Source of the DNA: an uncultured Clostridia bacterium
Lineage (GTDB): Bacteria; Bacillota; Clostridia; Christensenellales; UBA1242
Assembly (NCBI GenBank): GCA_905235475.1
Contig: CAJOLU010000002.1
Location: forward strand, 32,601-96,600
Direction: 5' to 3'
Length of the DNA: 64,000 bases
Below are positions 38,431 to 47,938 of this stretch, piece by piece. The translations under genes were made by a program, and so were the position numbers. The notes below the pieces were generated by a model. It had not been told where the DNA came from. It saw only the letters and a list, made by a program, of their open reading frames with translations, and made no database searches. Every line of letters begins with the position of its first letter. The stretch's first letter is position 1.

Positions 38431-39502
38431 AGTTCCGTGGAAATGGGCGTGAAGTGCTGATATCTTGAATTGCACTCCATGTTTTTGGGCCCACAATTCC
38501 ATCAACAGTGAGTCCATTTTCTTGTTGAAAATCTTTCACTGCCCGTTCTGTGTTAGAACCAAAAATGCCGTCAATCGTTCCAACTGGATATAATTTTGAA
38601 TATAACTTTCTTTGCAAATATTTAACTTCAGAGCCAATACTTCCCTTTCTTAACACTCTATTTTGTGGATTTAATAGGTTTATACTATTCCAAGTTTTTG
38701 GTCCAACAATTCCATCTGGAGTTAAATTGTTTGCTTGTTGAAAGGCAATAACAGCATTTTGTGTGTTTTGCCCAAAAATGCCATCAACACTTGAGATATT
38801 ATAGCCATCTATTTTTAACATAAATTGCAAATATCTAACAAGCCTGCCTCTATCTCCAACACGAAGTGTTGCAAAACTATCATTCTCAATTGGAATGTAA
38901 TTCACATTCAAAAATTGGCTAACCCCTTTGGCTGCACTCCTTCCAATAACTTGTTGATAGTCTGGGTCTATCATAAGTTTTGCCTCTTCAAAGTTTGTCA
39001 TAAAACCAGCCTCAATAAGTCCAGATGGAACACGAACAGCAGAGAGAACCGCAATATCCAAAGTCTTCACTCCCCGCCCGTTTAATCCTGTTGCAGACAC
39101 AGCCTCATTATAAACATCTGTTGTTAATTCTCTACTCTCTGTTGCAAACTGATTGATTGGCGAATAATATGTTTCAATGCCATTAGCACTTGAAAAACTT
39201 TGGCCATCGCCAGCAGCATTATATGCAAAGGTGTAAACAAGTGTTGGCATTGCCCTGTTAATAACATTCACTCTTGCCGAAACAGACAAATCTTGCCTGT
39301 TGGGTTTCACATCTAGAATGTAATATCCAACACGCAAACAATCGGCCAAAAAGTAGTTTTTTGCCCAAAAATTAAATTCATTTTCGTATATCGCCCTATT
39401 AATATATGGCATAATAGGTGTTCTTTTCCCTGGTGTTGGTGGATTGATTCCATGTTCATCATTTCCAGCAATCAAAAATTCTTCTGCATTATTATAAGCC
39501 AT
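38429..39502 (-). CDS. Amidase_3-like cell-wall hydrolase with two peptidoglycan-binding domains
   Basis: 357 residues. N-terminal part (1-200) resembles N-acetylmuramoyl-L-alanine amidase: AGNDEHG at the first zinc-His position, SARVNVINR, GIETYYSP and VPSGLIEAGFMTN with the catalytic Glu. At the usual S-I-H-x-N-A position the sequence is TFAYNA, so the second zinc His is not evident. Two PG_binding_1 domains follow (about 215-280 and 288-350), each ending DGIVGPKTW. No signal peptide, which suggests a spore or mother-cell role or export by another route. Confidence 0.8.
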   Translation of the reverse strand: MAYNNAEEFLIAGNDEHGINPPTPGKRTPIMPYINRAIYENEFNFWAKNYFLADCLRVGYYILDVKPNRQDLSVSARVNVINRAMPTLVYTFAYNAAGDGQSFSSANGIETYYSPINQFATESRELTTDVYNEAVSATGLNGRGVKTLDIAVLSAVRVPSGLIEAGFMTNFEEAKLMIDPDYQQVIGRSAAKGVSQFLNVNYIPIENDSFATLRVGDRGRLVRYLQFMLKIDGYNISSVDGIFGQNTQNAVIAFQQANNLTPDGIVGPKTWNSINLLNPQNRVLRKGSIGSEVKYLQRKLYSKLYPVGTIDGIFGSNTERAVKDFQQENGLTVDGIVGPKTWSAIQDISTSRPFPRN

Positions 39503-39555
39503 AAACTCCTCCCATTTTTTAGAAGTAGTTTATGCGATATTCAAAAAAGTGTTAA

Positions 39556-39780
39556 CTATTCTCCAAAAGTGTTCGCTTTTGAAACAGATTTTGATGTCTT
39601 TGCTGATTCTGCCAATTCTCCCCCTCTCTTGTTCTTTCTTTCTTTCATTGTGGAAAAAATCTCTTTAGCAGTTTCTTCTAAATAATTTCCATTCGCATCA
39701 AAGCATTCCTCAAAAAAAATCTTCCATTCGTTTTGATATTCTTCATCTTTTTTGCATAAGCCACTCAAATCTGTTTTCAT
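39556..39780 (-). CDS. Small charged hypothetical protein
   Basis: 74 residues from the ATG at 39780, preceded by AAGGAAGG. Acidic N-terminal half (DEEYQNEWKIFFEECF), Lys/Ser-rich C-terminus. It lies between the amidase and tRNA-Leu. No family recognised. Confidence 0.55.
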   Translation of the reverse strand: MKTDLSGLCKKDEEYQNEWKIFFEECFDANGNYLEETAKEIFSTMKERKNKRGGELAESAKTSKSVSKANTFGE

Positions 39781-39842
39781 ACAACCTTCCTTATATTTCA
39801 TTTGTTTTTCTTTTGACTAAACCTAAAATTTTTAGATTTATG

Positions 39843-39929
39843 TGGTGTCGAAGACGAGACTCGAACTCACATAGGGCAAGCCCCACTAGGACCTGAACCT
39901 AGCGCGTCTACCAATTCCGCCACTTCGAC
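39843..39929 (-). tRNA. tRNA-Leu (anticodon CAG)
   Basis: Class II tRNA with long variable arm. Acceptor GTCGAAG/CTTCGAC, discriminator A, encoded CCA, anticodon stem CTAGG/CCTAG, loop TTCAGGT (anticodon CAG, reading CUG), T arm GAGTTCGAGTC. Confidence 0.95.
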
Positions 39930-40038
39930 ATATTTCTTTGCCGCCTTGTTTGGAGCAACAAAAATATTTTAACACTAAATGTAAAAATAGTCAATTTATA
40001 AATAAAAAAAAGAGCATTAATATCTAAAATACTCTTTT

Positions 40039-40545
40039 TTAATTCCATTTTTCATCTTCAATTAAAACAATTTTGTTTTCTTTTAGTGTTTTAGGAACAT
40101 CAATAACTCTTTGGTTTGTTGAACCTTTAAACTTTAATCGATAATCTCTTTTTTCTTTCACAAAAGGTCCGTCAACCAAAACGTCAATATACTCCAAAAG
40201 TTCATAAGCCCCATCAACATTGATAAGTTCTTCAAAGATGTAGCCAGTGTAGCAAAACAAGTTGAGCCCAAGTGACTTTATCTCTTTTGCAAGATGTAAC
40301 AAATTTCTTGTCTGAAGCATTGGTTCTCCACCACTAAAAGTCACTCCATCTAAAAGCGGATTAGACTTTATTTTTTCTAAAATTTCTTCATCGTCTTCTT
40401 CATATCCACCACACAAAGGTTGCGTTTGTGGATTGTGACATTCAGGACAACTTCGTGGGCAACCTTGCACAAAAACAGTTAGTCTTATGCCTGGCCCGTC
40501 AGTTATGGAATCGTTAACCATTCCAGCAAGTCTAATTTTAGACAT
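40039..40545 (-). CDS. nrdG: Anaerobic ribonucleotide reductase activating protein
   Basis: 168 residues from the ATG at 40545, which overlaps the nrdD stop by 8 nt. Radical SAM motif CPRSCPEC (C-x3-C-x2-C) and SGGEPML. Generates the glycyl radical in NrdD using SAM. Translationally coupled to nrdD. Confidence 0.93.
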   Translation of the reverse strand: MSKIRLAGMVNDSITDGPGIRLTVFVQGCPRSCPECHNPQTQPLCGGYEEDDEEILEKIKSNPLLDGVTFSGGEPMLQTRNLLHLAKEIKSLGLNLFCYTGYIFEELINVDGAYELLEYIDVLVDGPFVKEKRDYRLKFKGSTNQRVIDVPKTLKENKIVLIEDEKWN

Positions 40546-42853
40546 TGTGTTTAACCCTATCTTTCTCTTCCGCTTTCTTGGCATCATTAAATCTTTCTAA
40601 TGTTCCCACCAAATAACCTGTGATTCTTCTAATTCTCTCGAACTTAACCCCATCAGAACCTTCTTTTCTGCCACATTTAGGGCATGTGTCACCAATAATT
40701 CCACAATACCCACAAACTGGGTCACGGTCAACTGGGTGGTTAATTGAACCATAACCAATTCCACATTCCTTCATATATCTAACAATTTTTTCAAAGGCAT
40801 CTAAGTTATTTGTTGTGTCGCCATCAAGTTCAACATATGTGATATGCCCTGCATTTGTTAGTGCATGATATGGTGCTTCAATCTTAATCTTATCAAACGC
40901 ACTCAAACTGTAATAAACTGGAACATGGAAACTATTTGTATAATAATCTCTGTCTGTAACACCTTTAATAACTCCATAGCGTTTCTTGTCTAGTCGAACA
41001 AACCTTCCACTTAATCCTTCTGCTGGTGTTGCCAAAAGTGTGAAGTTTAGTTTCTTCTCTTGAGACAGTTTATCGAGATAATCTCTCATAAAGCCAATAA
41101 TTTTAAGTCCCAACTCTTGTGCTTCTTCACTTTCTCCGTGATGTTGCCCTGTTAAAGCAATCAAAGTTTCAGCAAGACCAATAAATCCAACAGAGAATGT
41201 TCCATGTTTCAAGATTTCTCCAACTTCATCATTTGGTTTTAGTGTGTCACTATCAATCCAAACATGTTGTCCCATCAAGAATGGATAGTTTTTCACCTTT
41301 TTCTTTGCTTGAATTGCAAATCTATCTAAAAGTTGAGTCGTCACAAGATCCATCTCGTTTTTGAGATCAACAAAGAACTTGTTTATATCTTTATTAGCTT
41401 CTATTGCAAGCCTTGGAAGGTTGATTGATGTGAAACTTAGGTTTCCTCTTCCATATGTTATTTCTCTTGTTGGGTCGTAAACATTACCCAAAACTCTTGT
41501 GCGGCAACCCATATAAGCAACCTCTGTTTCTGGGTGACCTGGTTTATAATATTTTAAGTTATATGGAGCATCAATAAATGAGAAGTTAGGGAACAATCTT
41601 TTTGCACTGACTCTGATTGCAAGTTTGAATAAGTCGTAGTTTGGGTCGCCCGGGTTGAAATTGATGCCCTCTTTCACTCTAAAAATGCTAATTGGGAAAA
41701 TTGGTGTTTCTCCACAACCAAGACCAGCTTCAACTGCTAAAAGCATATTCTTTATAACCATTCTCCCCTCTGGAGAAGTGTCTGTTCCAAAGTTAACAGA
41801 AGAAAATGGAACTTGTGCCCCTGCACGGCTGTGCATTGTGTTCAAGTTGTGAACAAGTGCTTCCATTGCTTGGAAGCAGTCGTTATCGGTTTCCAACTCT
41901 GCATATTTCCTTGTGAATGCCTTAATTTTTGCAAAATCGTTTTCCTCAATTCCAGCAAAGAACTTTCTTTCAACTTCGTCAAAGTTGTCATCTTGAACAA
42001 GTTTTGGGAACACTCCCTCTTTTTCAAACATTTCATTAAAAAGCCTTTTCATATCTTCATATTGAAGGTTTCCGCCAACAACAAGTTCATATGCTTTTGA
42101 GAAATGTTTAATGTAGTTTTTCTTATATGTCTTAACAATTCCTGGAGCCAATCCATAGTCAAAGTTTGGAATGCTTTGTCCTCCGTGTTGGTCATTTTGG
42201 TTTGCTTGAATTGCAATACAAGCAAGAGCAGAATATGTTCTTATATCATTTGGCTCACGCAAAAATCCATGGCCTGTTGAAAAGCCACCCTTAAAGAGTT
42301 TTAGAATATCTATCTGACAACATGTTTCTGTTAGTGTGTAGAAATCAAAATCGTGAATGTGAATGTCTCCAGACAAATGTGCTTTTGCCTGCTCTGGTTT
42401 TAAAACATATTTTGCAAAGTAGTCTTTTGCACCTTCAGAACCAAACTTAAGCATTGTTCCCATTGCAGTGTCGCCATCAACATTGGCATTCTCACGCTTG
42501 CAATCACTTTCTTCAGCCTCTTTTGTGTTGATTTCGTCATAAATCTTCATAAGGCTTGTTTTCATATCTCTAACCTTTGAACGCTTTGCCCTATAAAGAA
42601 TATATTCCTTTGCAACATTTTTATAGCCGTTTTGCATCAAAACTTCTTCAACGATATCTTGAACAGATTCCACATCAGGAACTTCGTCAACAAATCTAGC
42701 TTCAATTTCAACCTCCACAAGTTTTGAAAGTTTTTTGCAGTCGTTGATTTCATCATTCCCTATTGCATCCATTGCCTTTAATATTGCTTTTTCAATTTTT
42801 GAAACATCAAAATCGGCAACACGACCGTCTCTTTTAATAATTTGCGTAATCAT
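40538..42853 (-). CDS. nrdD: Anaerobic (class III) ribonucleoside-triphosphate reductase
   Basis: 771 residues from the ATG at 42853 behind GGGAGGAAA. N-terminal ATP-cone (MITQIIKRDGRVADFDVSKIE), catalytic barrel, four-Cys zinc site CGYC...CPKC near 715-735, and glycyl-radical loop RRITGYLVGTLERFND near the C-terminus. Reduces NTPs under anaerobic conditions, implying an anaerobic host. Upstream NrdR boxes show transcriptional control by NrdR. Confidence 0.95.
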   Translation of the reverse strand: MITQIIKRDGRVADFDVSKIEKAILKAMDAIGNDEINDCKKLSKLVEVEIEARFVDEVPDVESVQDIVEEVLMQNGYKNVAKEYILYRAKRSKVRDMKTSLMKIYDEINTKEAEESDCKRENANVDGDTAMGTMLKFGSEGAKDYFAKYVLKPEQAKAHLSGDIHIHDFDFYTLTETCCQIDILKLFKGGFSTGHGFLREPNDIRTYSALACIAIQANQNDQHGGQSIPNFDYGLAPGIVKTYKKNYIKHFSKAYELVVGGNLQYEDMKRLFNEMFEKEGVFPKLVQDDNFDEVERKFFAGIEENDFAKIKAFTRKYAELETDNDCFQAMEALVHNLNTMHSRAGAQVPFSSVNFGTDTSPEGRMVIKNMLLAVEAGLGCGETPIFPISIFRVKEGINFNPGDPNYDLFKLAIRVSAKRLFPNFSFIDAPYNLKYYKPGHPETEVAYMGCRTRVLGNVYDPTREITYGRGNLSFTSINLPRLAIEANKDINKFFVDLKNEMDLVTTQLLDRFAIQAKKKVKNYPFLMGQHVWIDSDTLKPNDEVGEILKHGTFSVGFIGLAETLIALTGQHHGESEEAQELGLKIIGFMRDYLDKLSQEKKLNFTLLATPAEGLSGRFVRLDKKRYGVIKGVTDRDYYTNSFHVPVYYSLSAFDKIKIEAPYHALTNAGHITYVELDGDTTNNLDAFEKIVRYMKECGIGYGSINHPVDRDPVCGYCGIIGDTCPKCGRKEGSDGVKFERIRRITGYLVGTLERFNDAKKAEEKDRVKHNV

Positions 42854-42901
42854 TTTTTCCTCCCAAATATTTATAAGCTGCATTTTTAATCAACTGCACC
42901 C

Positions 42902-42960
42902 AGTATAGCAAGGCACTATATCTTGTGTCAATAAAAAAATCAAAACACAACATATAGTGT
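42902..42960 (-). promoter_or_regulatory. nrdDG promoter with two NrdR boxes
   Basis: Promoter TTGACA (complement of 42926-42931) and TATACT (complement of 42902-42907), 18 bp apart. One NrdR box (GCACTATATCTTGTGT, 42913-42928) lies inside the promoter; the second (ACACAACATATAGTGT, 42945-42960) is upstream, centres 32 bp apart, about three helical turns. This is the standard NrdR arrangement. Confidence 0.88.
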
Positions 42961-43425
42961 TTTATTTTTGTGCAATTTATACAAATTTTCAAAAATTTAC
43001 TTTTTTTGATTTGACTTTTATTTAAGCTTTAGAATGTGCCTTATTTACGCAAGTGGGCTTGCATAAAAATAATAAAAATTGAATAAATAAAAACACATTT
43101 TTGAATATATATACACATAAACAATACTATATATGCCATTTTATCGTGTTTATGTGCATATTTATTATATTAATGTTATATTTATAAATTTTTGTATTAA
43201 TACAATTTCTGAGCATAACAAAACTAAAATTAGTTGCCAAAAAATTTTATTTAAGCAAAAATTGAATTAAAATTTCAACTTTTATGGCACAACTTTTTGT
43301 TATAAAAATTTAAGCAAAATATTTTAAAATAATTTTTCTTATATTTATGCAAGATTGTGAATAAATATAAAGAGAAATGCTTTTTATCACATTCCTCTTT
43401 TATGTATATTCATAAATATAATTAA
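42961..43425. other. AT-rich intergenic gap
   Basis: 465 bp, almost all A/T, with no ORF. Its right end carries a hairpin AAAGAGGAATG/CATTTCTCTTT (about 43369-43402) that can terminate the minus-strand transporter gene. Nothing else recognisable. Confidence 0.6.
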
Positions 43426-44091
43426 TTATTTATTTTTGTTTTCCAAAGCCTTAACAGCTTTTATCATCAGTGGGAAAAACAATCCACCAACAATATTGCC
43501 AAGAGTTATCATCAATAGATATAGAAATGCTTTTAGGTTATATGCCCCAGCAAAAGCAAAGTAGAATGAGTCTGCAATGCAGTGTTCAAATCCACAAAGA
43601 ACAAACACAGAAACTCCAAAGAATAACGCCACCATTTTTGCCAAACTGTTTTCAAAGTTTTTGTAACCATAAACAGCCAAGAAAATTAACATATTACAAA
43701 AAACTCCAAGGAAAAACAAACTCAACACATTGTCGCTTAACTTCGTTTCCACCAATGCCACCACAGCATCTTGAAGAGCTGTGAGCCTTGTTGCCCCAAC
43801 CATTAAAGCCATCAAAATTGCTCCAACAACATTTCCAATCCAAATAAGCACTAGTTTTAGAATAAAACTTGGTTTATTGTCAAAAGCATAACACACTTTT
43901 CCTGTAAAGAGCGAAAAGTTAAAGTTTAATATCATAAACAGCCCAACCACAAAGAACAATGCCCCAACAATTTTGTTTCCAGATGCCAAAAACGCAACAC
44001 AACCAAACGAAATGCACATTCCAGCCAAAATAGATAACAACAATTCTTTCACAATGTCGTTAAAAATCATCTTTTGTTTAACTTTTTCCAT
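43426..44091 (-). CDS. Formate/nitrite transporter (FNT) family channel
   Basis: 221 residues with about six membrane helices. FNT features: SLFTGKVCYAF in the first half and CGFEHCIADSFYFAFAGAYN, corresponding to the GFEH-x-x-A-N-M central His loop. Formate, nitrite or hydrosulfide are known substrates of the family; formate would suit an anaerobe with class III RNR. Slightly shorter than usual (about 260-280). Confidence 0.82.
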   Translation of the reverse strand: MEKVKQKMIFNDIVKELLLSILAGMCISFGCVAFLASGNKIVGALFFVVGLFMILNFNFSLFTGKVCYAFDNKPSFILKLVLIWIGNVVGAILMALMVGATRLTALQDAVVALVETKLSDNVLSLFFLGVFCNMLIFLAVYGYKNFENSLAKMVALFFGVSVFVLCGFEHCIADSFYFAFAGAYNLKAFLYLLMITLGNIVGGLFFPLMIKAVKALENKNK

Positions 44092-44221
44092 AACAATTTT
44101 CCTTTTTCCGCCCCTATTATATTACTTATTTTTTGTTTTGGCAAGAAAAATTTATTTATAGTATTTTTTGTTAGACATTTTTTTATTTATTTCCTATAAT
44201 ATATTTATCAAGGAGTTTTAT

Positions 44222-45001
44222 ATGGAACTATTTGTGGCAGGATGCAGCACTTCGTGGACAGAAAGAGCCACAAGTTGCTATTTAGTGAATAATCACATTT
44301 TATTCGATTGTGGTGAAGGAACCATTAAAAACATCACAAAGTGTTGTGGCTGGAAACTCGTGAAAGGCGTGGACAATATTTTTATCACACATTTCCACTC
44401 TGACCACCTTTTTGGAATCACACCATACATAGCGCAACTTGTGGTAACCTATCCAAAAACGCACAAAAAACTTAACATTTATGGTCCAAAAGGCATAAAA
44501 AAAATGATTAACTTTTTCCTTCCTAACAGCATCTATAGAGGAAAGTTAAATTTAAAAGAATATTTAAACATTGTTGAAATCAAAACATTTAAAGAGAAAT
44601 TTTTTGTTGATGACCTTGAAATTGAATGTCATAAACTAGTGCACGGAAATTTTGTTGATGTTGGATATATCATCAAAACAAAAGATGGCATCTTGGGCTA
44701 TACAGGTGACTCCACATATGACCAAAATCTTGTTGAATTTGTTAAAAAGTGTGATACCATTATTTGTGATGTTTCTGCAAACGAAAACTCTTTTTCTCAT
44801 ATGGGAGTGAAAGGCTATAAGAGCCTTGAAAAGGAATTTCCAAACAAAACATTTTATGCAGTGCATTGTGGAGATGAAATTTTTGATAACGCCAAAACAC
44901 TTGGTTTAAACTGTTTAACAGAGCAAACATTTTATACCCTATCAAACAAAAAACTGAAAAAACAAAATAAAAAAATTCGCGATGCTAATTTAAAAAATTA
45001 A
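44222..45001 (+). CDS. Metallo-beta-lactamase-fold hydrolase (RNase Z-like)
   Basis: 259 residues from ATG 44222 (CAAGGAG upstream); an upstream in-frame start lacks a ribosome binding site. Motif HFHSDHLFG gives the HxHxDH zinc site; a later GYTGDST supplies the bridging Asp and HCGDE a C-terminal His. Resembles RNase Z/ElaC or a related phosphodiesterase. No exosite arm insertion was identified, so tRNA 3' processing is plausible but unproven. Confidence 0.82.
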   Translation: MELFVAGCSTSWTERATSCYLVNNHILFDCGEGTIKNITKCCGWKLVKGVDNIFITHFHSDHLFGITPYIAQLVVTYPKTHKKLNIYGPKGIKKMINFFLPNSIYRGKLNLKEYLNIVEIKTFKEKFFVDDLEIECHKLVHGNFVDVGYIIKTKDGILGYTGDSTYDQNLVEFVKKCDTIICDVSANENSFSHMGVKGYKSLEKEFPNKTFYAVHCGDEIFDNAKTLGLNCLTEQTFYTLSNKKLKKQNKKIRDANLKN

Positions 45002-45107
45002 CACCATCAATAGTGGTCGGGTATAATTCCCTCCAGTATTGACCCCAGCGAATTCTACATATATTATACTCAATTTTCACAAAAAAGTCAACTGATTTAT
45101 GAAAAAT

Positions 45108-45177
45108 GTGCGGGTTAAACACCACATAAATTTGCCAGCCATACAATAAAACAAACTTTATGCCGCACCCACATTAA
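45108..45177. other. Long imperfect hairpin in intergenic region
   Basis: GTGCGG (about 45108) and CCGCAC (about 45163), with flanking AATGT/ACATT, can form the base of a 70-nt stem-loop. No promoter assigned; may be an RNA structure or a decayed repeat. Confidence 0.3.
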
Positions 45178-45179
45178 AA

Positions 45180-45213
45180 AGAAAAAGCCCCAATTTTATA
45201 GGGCTTTTTTATT
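45180..45213. terminator. Terminator downstream of 4-TM protein gene
   Basis: AAAAAGCCC-CAATTTTATA-GGGCTTTTT hairpin usable from both strands. Confidence 0.75.
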
Positions 45214-45221
45214 GCTTTTTA

Positions 45222-45692
45222 TTATTTGCTTGCTTTTCTTGCAAATAACCAATTGCACAAACAAAGAACTGCTGGAATTATAAACATAAGGTAAGCACCA
45301 ACTCCAATGTGTGCTTTAATAACTGAAGTAGTGGCATCACCTGCCATAACACCAACCCCAATAAATGCAAGAAGTGTGCAAAGAACAAAAATTGAAAGCA
45401 AAACATTGTTAATCAAATTTAAATTTGACTTTGCTTTAATTTTAATGACTTTTAGGTCAACTAATAATAGGAACAATCCATATAAAATAGCGATTATTCC
45501 AAATATTAATCCAATAATTGCAAACAATCTAAACATAACAAATCCGTTCAAACTTAGGTCATCACCAATCAATTCCCAACCTGTATAGTTCACACTTGAT
45601 CCAAGAATTGAGCCAATAAAGCAAGTTACACTCAATCCAATAATTGCCATAAGACCACCAACTATTGAATTAATTGCTCCAACAAATTTCAT
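45222..45692 (-). CDS. Four-helix membrane protein of unknown function
   Basis: 156 residues from the ATG at 45692, behind AAAGGGGGAA. Hydrophobic segments at about 5-28, 48-78, 92-112 and 125-148. No family recognised; no enzymatic motifs. Confidence 0.7.
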   Translation of the reverse strand: MKFVGAINSIVGGLMAIIGLSVTCFIGSILGSSVNYTGWELIGDDLSLNGFVMFRLFAIIGLIFGIIAILYGLFLLLVDLKVIKIKAKSNLNLINNVLLSIFVLCTLLAFIGVGVMAGDATTSVIKAHIGVGAYLMFIIPAVLCLCNWLFARKASK

Positions 45693-45773
45693 AATTGTAT
45701 TCCCCCTTTCACACGAGCATAATAGCACTTTTTGTATTTTGTTGTCAAGAATATTATAGTAATTTAACAAAAA

Positions 45774-46865
45774 TTAATATAAAAATCTATTTTTGTTTTG
45801 AATATACATATTTTTTTTATCACAACTTTTGTTGTTATTTGATTTTTGGGATTCTTTTTCTTTTTTCTCGTGTTTTGCCACAATGTGTTCAATTTGCTTG
45901 CGAGCGAAAATTTCATCAACAATAAACCCTGCCTCTGGCTCATCGCAAATTGTTGTCACCCTTTTTTCTTCCTTTATAATATCACTTAATAGTTCATTCT
46001 TTTTTCTAAAATGTGGGTGGTTATAAATATTAAAAATTTTCATCACATATGCAATGTTTTCTTGAAACGAATTACTAACACAGTTTTTCATAAATTTTGG
46101 CAAACATCTTTCAATGTCTTCCCCAATTTCATAATTAACACTTGGCTTGTGCATATGTGGAAAAGGTATGCAATAAACATCTGGAAGACTGCCATTGTTT
46201 CCCACCCTTGCTTTTTGGCGCAGACGCATATCAACCGTCTTCAAATATGTGACCTTTGTTGCATTATGGTTTTTTAGTTCGTGTTTTGTATATTCATTCC
46301 CAGCAATTTTATGTGCTTCAACTGTTCCACTATCAAGCCTACCCAAAAACAGCCAGCCATCTTCTTTTCCACCCACAATTCCGTGCATACTAATTGCATA
46401 ATGCCCATCATCAACAGAATTTGTTGCTATGCTAAATCTATAAATCGATGGCACATCTTTTGCTGCATTTGGGGCAACAGCATAAAAACTAGTTCTTTCC
46501 ACAACCCCACTAGATGTGCAAAAACTGCCATAAAACTTATCAACAATCACTTTTGGTGTTTTATACATTTCTCTAAGTTGTTCACAACTATATTCAAAAT
46601 GGTAGTCTTGCATACTTCTTTTTTCGGTCAAAACAGGCAAATTTGCAAGTGAGTAGTCTGATGGCACTTTGCATAGTTTTTCAGTTAACTTCAAAGAAAC
46701 TAAAGTTGGGTCTTTTTTGTTCCTATAATAATCCCTTTTATTTAATATTTTATCATCATATTCTTCATATGGGATGTCTCTTCCCATCAATTCGTTGAAC
46801 TTTAATAAATTATTGCTCTCAACAAACTTCATCATTTCCAGTTTTTTGTCGTTTGCTTTCGTCAT
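45774..46865 (-). CDS. Uncharacterised 363-aa protein
   Basis: 363 residues, soluble, ATG preceded by AGAGAGGTG. The middle section reads like an enzyme or binding fold (ISMHGIVGGKEDGWLFLGRLDSG, KVTYLKTVDMRLRQKARVG, PFPHMHKPS). The C-terminus is a Lys/Asn-rich tail. I do not recognise the family. Monocistronic. Confidence 0.7.
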   Translation of the reverse strand: MTKANDKKLEMMKFVESNNLLKFNELMGRDIPYEEYDDKILNKRDYYRNKKDPTLVSLKLTEKLCKVPSDYSLANLPVLTEKRSMQDYHFEYSCEQLREMYKTPKVIVDKFYGSFCTSSGVVERTSFYAVAPNAAKDVPSIYRFSIATNSVDDGHYAISMHGIVGGKEDGWLFLGRLDSGTVEAHKIAGNEYTKHELKNHNATKVTYLKTVDMRLRQKARVGNNGSLPDVYCIPFPHMHKPSVNYEIGEDIERCLPKFMKNCVSNSFQENIAYVMKIFNIYNHPHFRKKNELLSDIIKEEKRVTTICDEPEAGFIVDEIFARKQIEHIVAKHEKKEKESQKSNNNKSCDKKNMYIQNKNRFLY

Positions 46866-47017
46866 TTGTTCACCTCTCTGTTGATATTATACCACTAAAA
46901 TAGCCAATTTTCAATACCCAATTTCAAGTTTGTAGCGAGTTATTATTCACATTATTTTAGGTGTTTGCATATTTTGCTGTGAGTGGCTAAAAAAAACAAT
47001 AAGGAGATAATAATTAT

Positions 47018-47572
47018 ATGGCAGAATATAATGTCACCATAACAAATGGTCAGGGCTCAAAAGAAATGAAAGCTGGAACATATTCAGCACAAGCAATCAG
47101 TGCACCTGGCTATGACTTAACAACATTAAGCCCAACATCAATAACAGTTAACTCAACATCACAAACACATGCATTCACTCTAAGTGCATCAGGAACACTA
47201 ACGCTCATCTTTAACGAAACAGGGGCTGCTGGCGGAAAACCAATCACTTCGGGTAGCGTTGTGATGACCAACCAAGATGGAACAATTGAATATGGCTCAC
47301 CTGTTTCAATCAACTCAGTGGGAACCGCTATTTTTGAAAATGTTCCATATGGCAGCAGTGAAGCACCTTTCACACTCTATTTCAAACAACTTGCAACAGA
47401 CGATTATCACAACATTTACACTAATGTTATAACAGTTTCAATGAGTGGACAAACTCAAACAAACTATGTTCAAAACACCCCTATCGCTGAACAAAACTTC
47501 ACTTTAACAGACGCAAACTATCCAAACCTTCCAATTCCAAATGCCACACTAAATTTTGAAACAAATGAGTAA
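47018..47572 (+). CDS. Beta-sandwich-like protein, first of a pair
   Basis: 184 residues, Thr/Ser/Asn-rich, no signal peptide. Two Ig-like or prealbumin-like domains are suggested: about 1-55 and 58-155, with SGTLTLIFNETG and TAIFENVPYG, the latter typical of Cna-B/SpaA-type turns. The C-terminus LTDANYPNLPIPNATL is shared with the next ORF. Ribosome binding site AAGGAGAT. The absence of a secretion signal suggests a structural particle, spore-coat or phage-tail-like role, but this is not established. Confidence 0.65.
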   Translation: MAEYNVTITNGQGSKEMKAGTYSAQAISAPGYDLTTLSPTSITVNSTSQTHAFTLSASGTLTLIFNETGAAGGKPITSGSVVMTNQDGTIEYGSPVSINSVGTAIFENVPYGSSEAPFTLYFKQLATDDYHNIYTNVITVSMSGQTQTNYVQNTPIAEQNFTLTDANYPNLPIPNATLNFETNE

Positions 47573-47577
47573 ATAAA

Positions 47578-47904
47578 ATGTCTAATGTTAAACTTTGTTT
47601 ATATTCATCACGTGTGCCTTGCCAAATCAAAGTTTTTTCAACGAATGGCAGACTAATAGCACAAAAAGTGATGCACTCAAACTATGATTATCTTTATTTT
47701 TACTCAAACACACCAAATTTAGTGGTCCGCTGCGAAGCGAACAATCAAACAAATGTGAGATTCATAAATATAAGGCCGTGTTCTTGTTCACAGATGTATT
47801 TATGTTTCAATTTTAGAAGGCAAATAGCTTTGCAAAACTTTTTGCTTACAGACGCAAATTATTCTTTGCCAATCGCCAACGCAATTCTGCGATTTTCAAA
47901 TTAA
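47578..47904 (+). CDS. Second protein of the pair, sharing a C-terminal motif
   Basis: 108 residues, ATG 5 bp after the previous stop. Body is Cys/Arg/Tyr-rich and unlike the first protein, but the C-terminus FLLTDANYSLPIANAILRF matches it. This suggests a common assembly or targeting tag. The upstream ribosome binding site is weak, so translation may be coupled. A terminator follows. Confidence 0.6.
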   Translation: MSNVKLCLYSSRVPCQIKVFSTNGRLIAQKVMHSNYDYLYFYSNTPNLVVRCEANNQTNVRFINIRPCSCSQMYLCFNFRRQIALQNFLLTDANYSLPIANAILRFSN

Positions 47905-47905
47905 A

Positions 47906-47935
47906 AAAACACCTAAAAAGGTGTTTTTTTAGTTT
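47906..47935 (+). terminator. Terminator between the 47-kb pair and the CRISPR array
   Basis: AAAAAACACCT/AGGTGTTTTTT hairpin. It can end the plus-strand pair and, read from the minus strand, the pre-crRNA transcript. Confidence 0.8.
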
Positions 47936-47938
47936 ATA

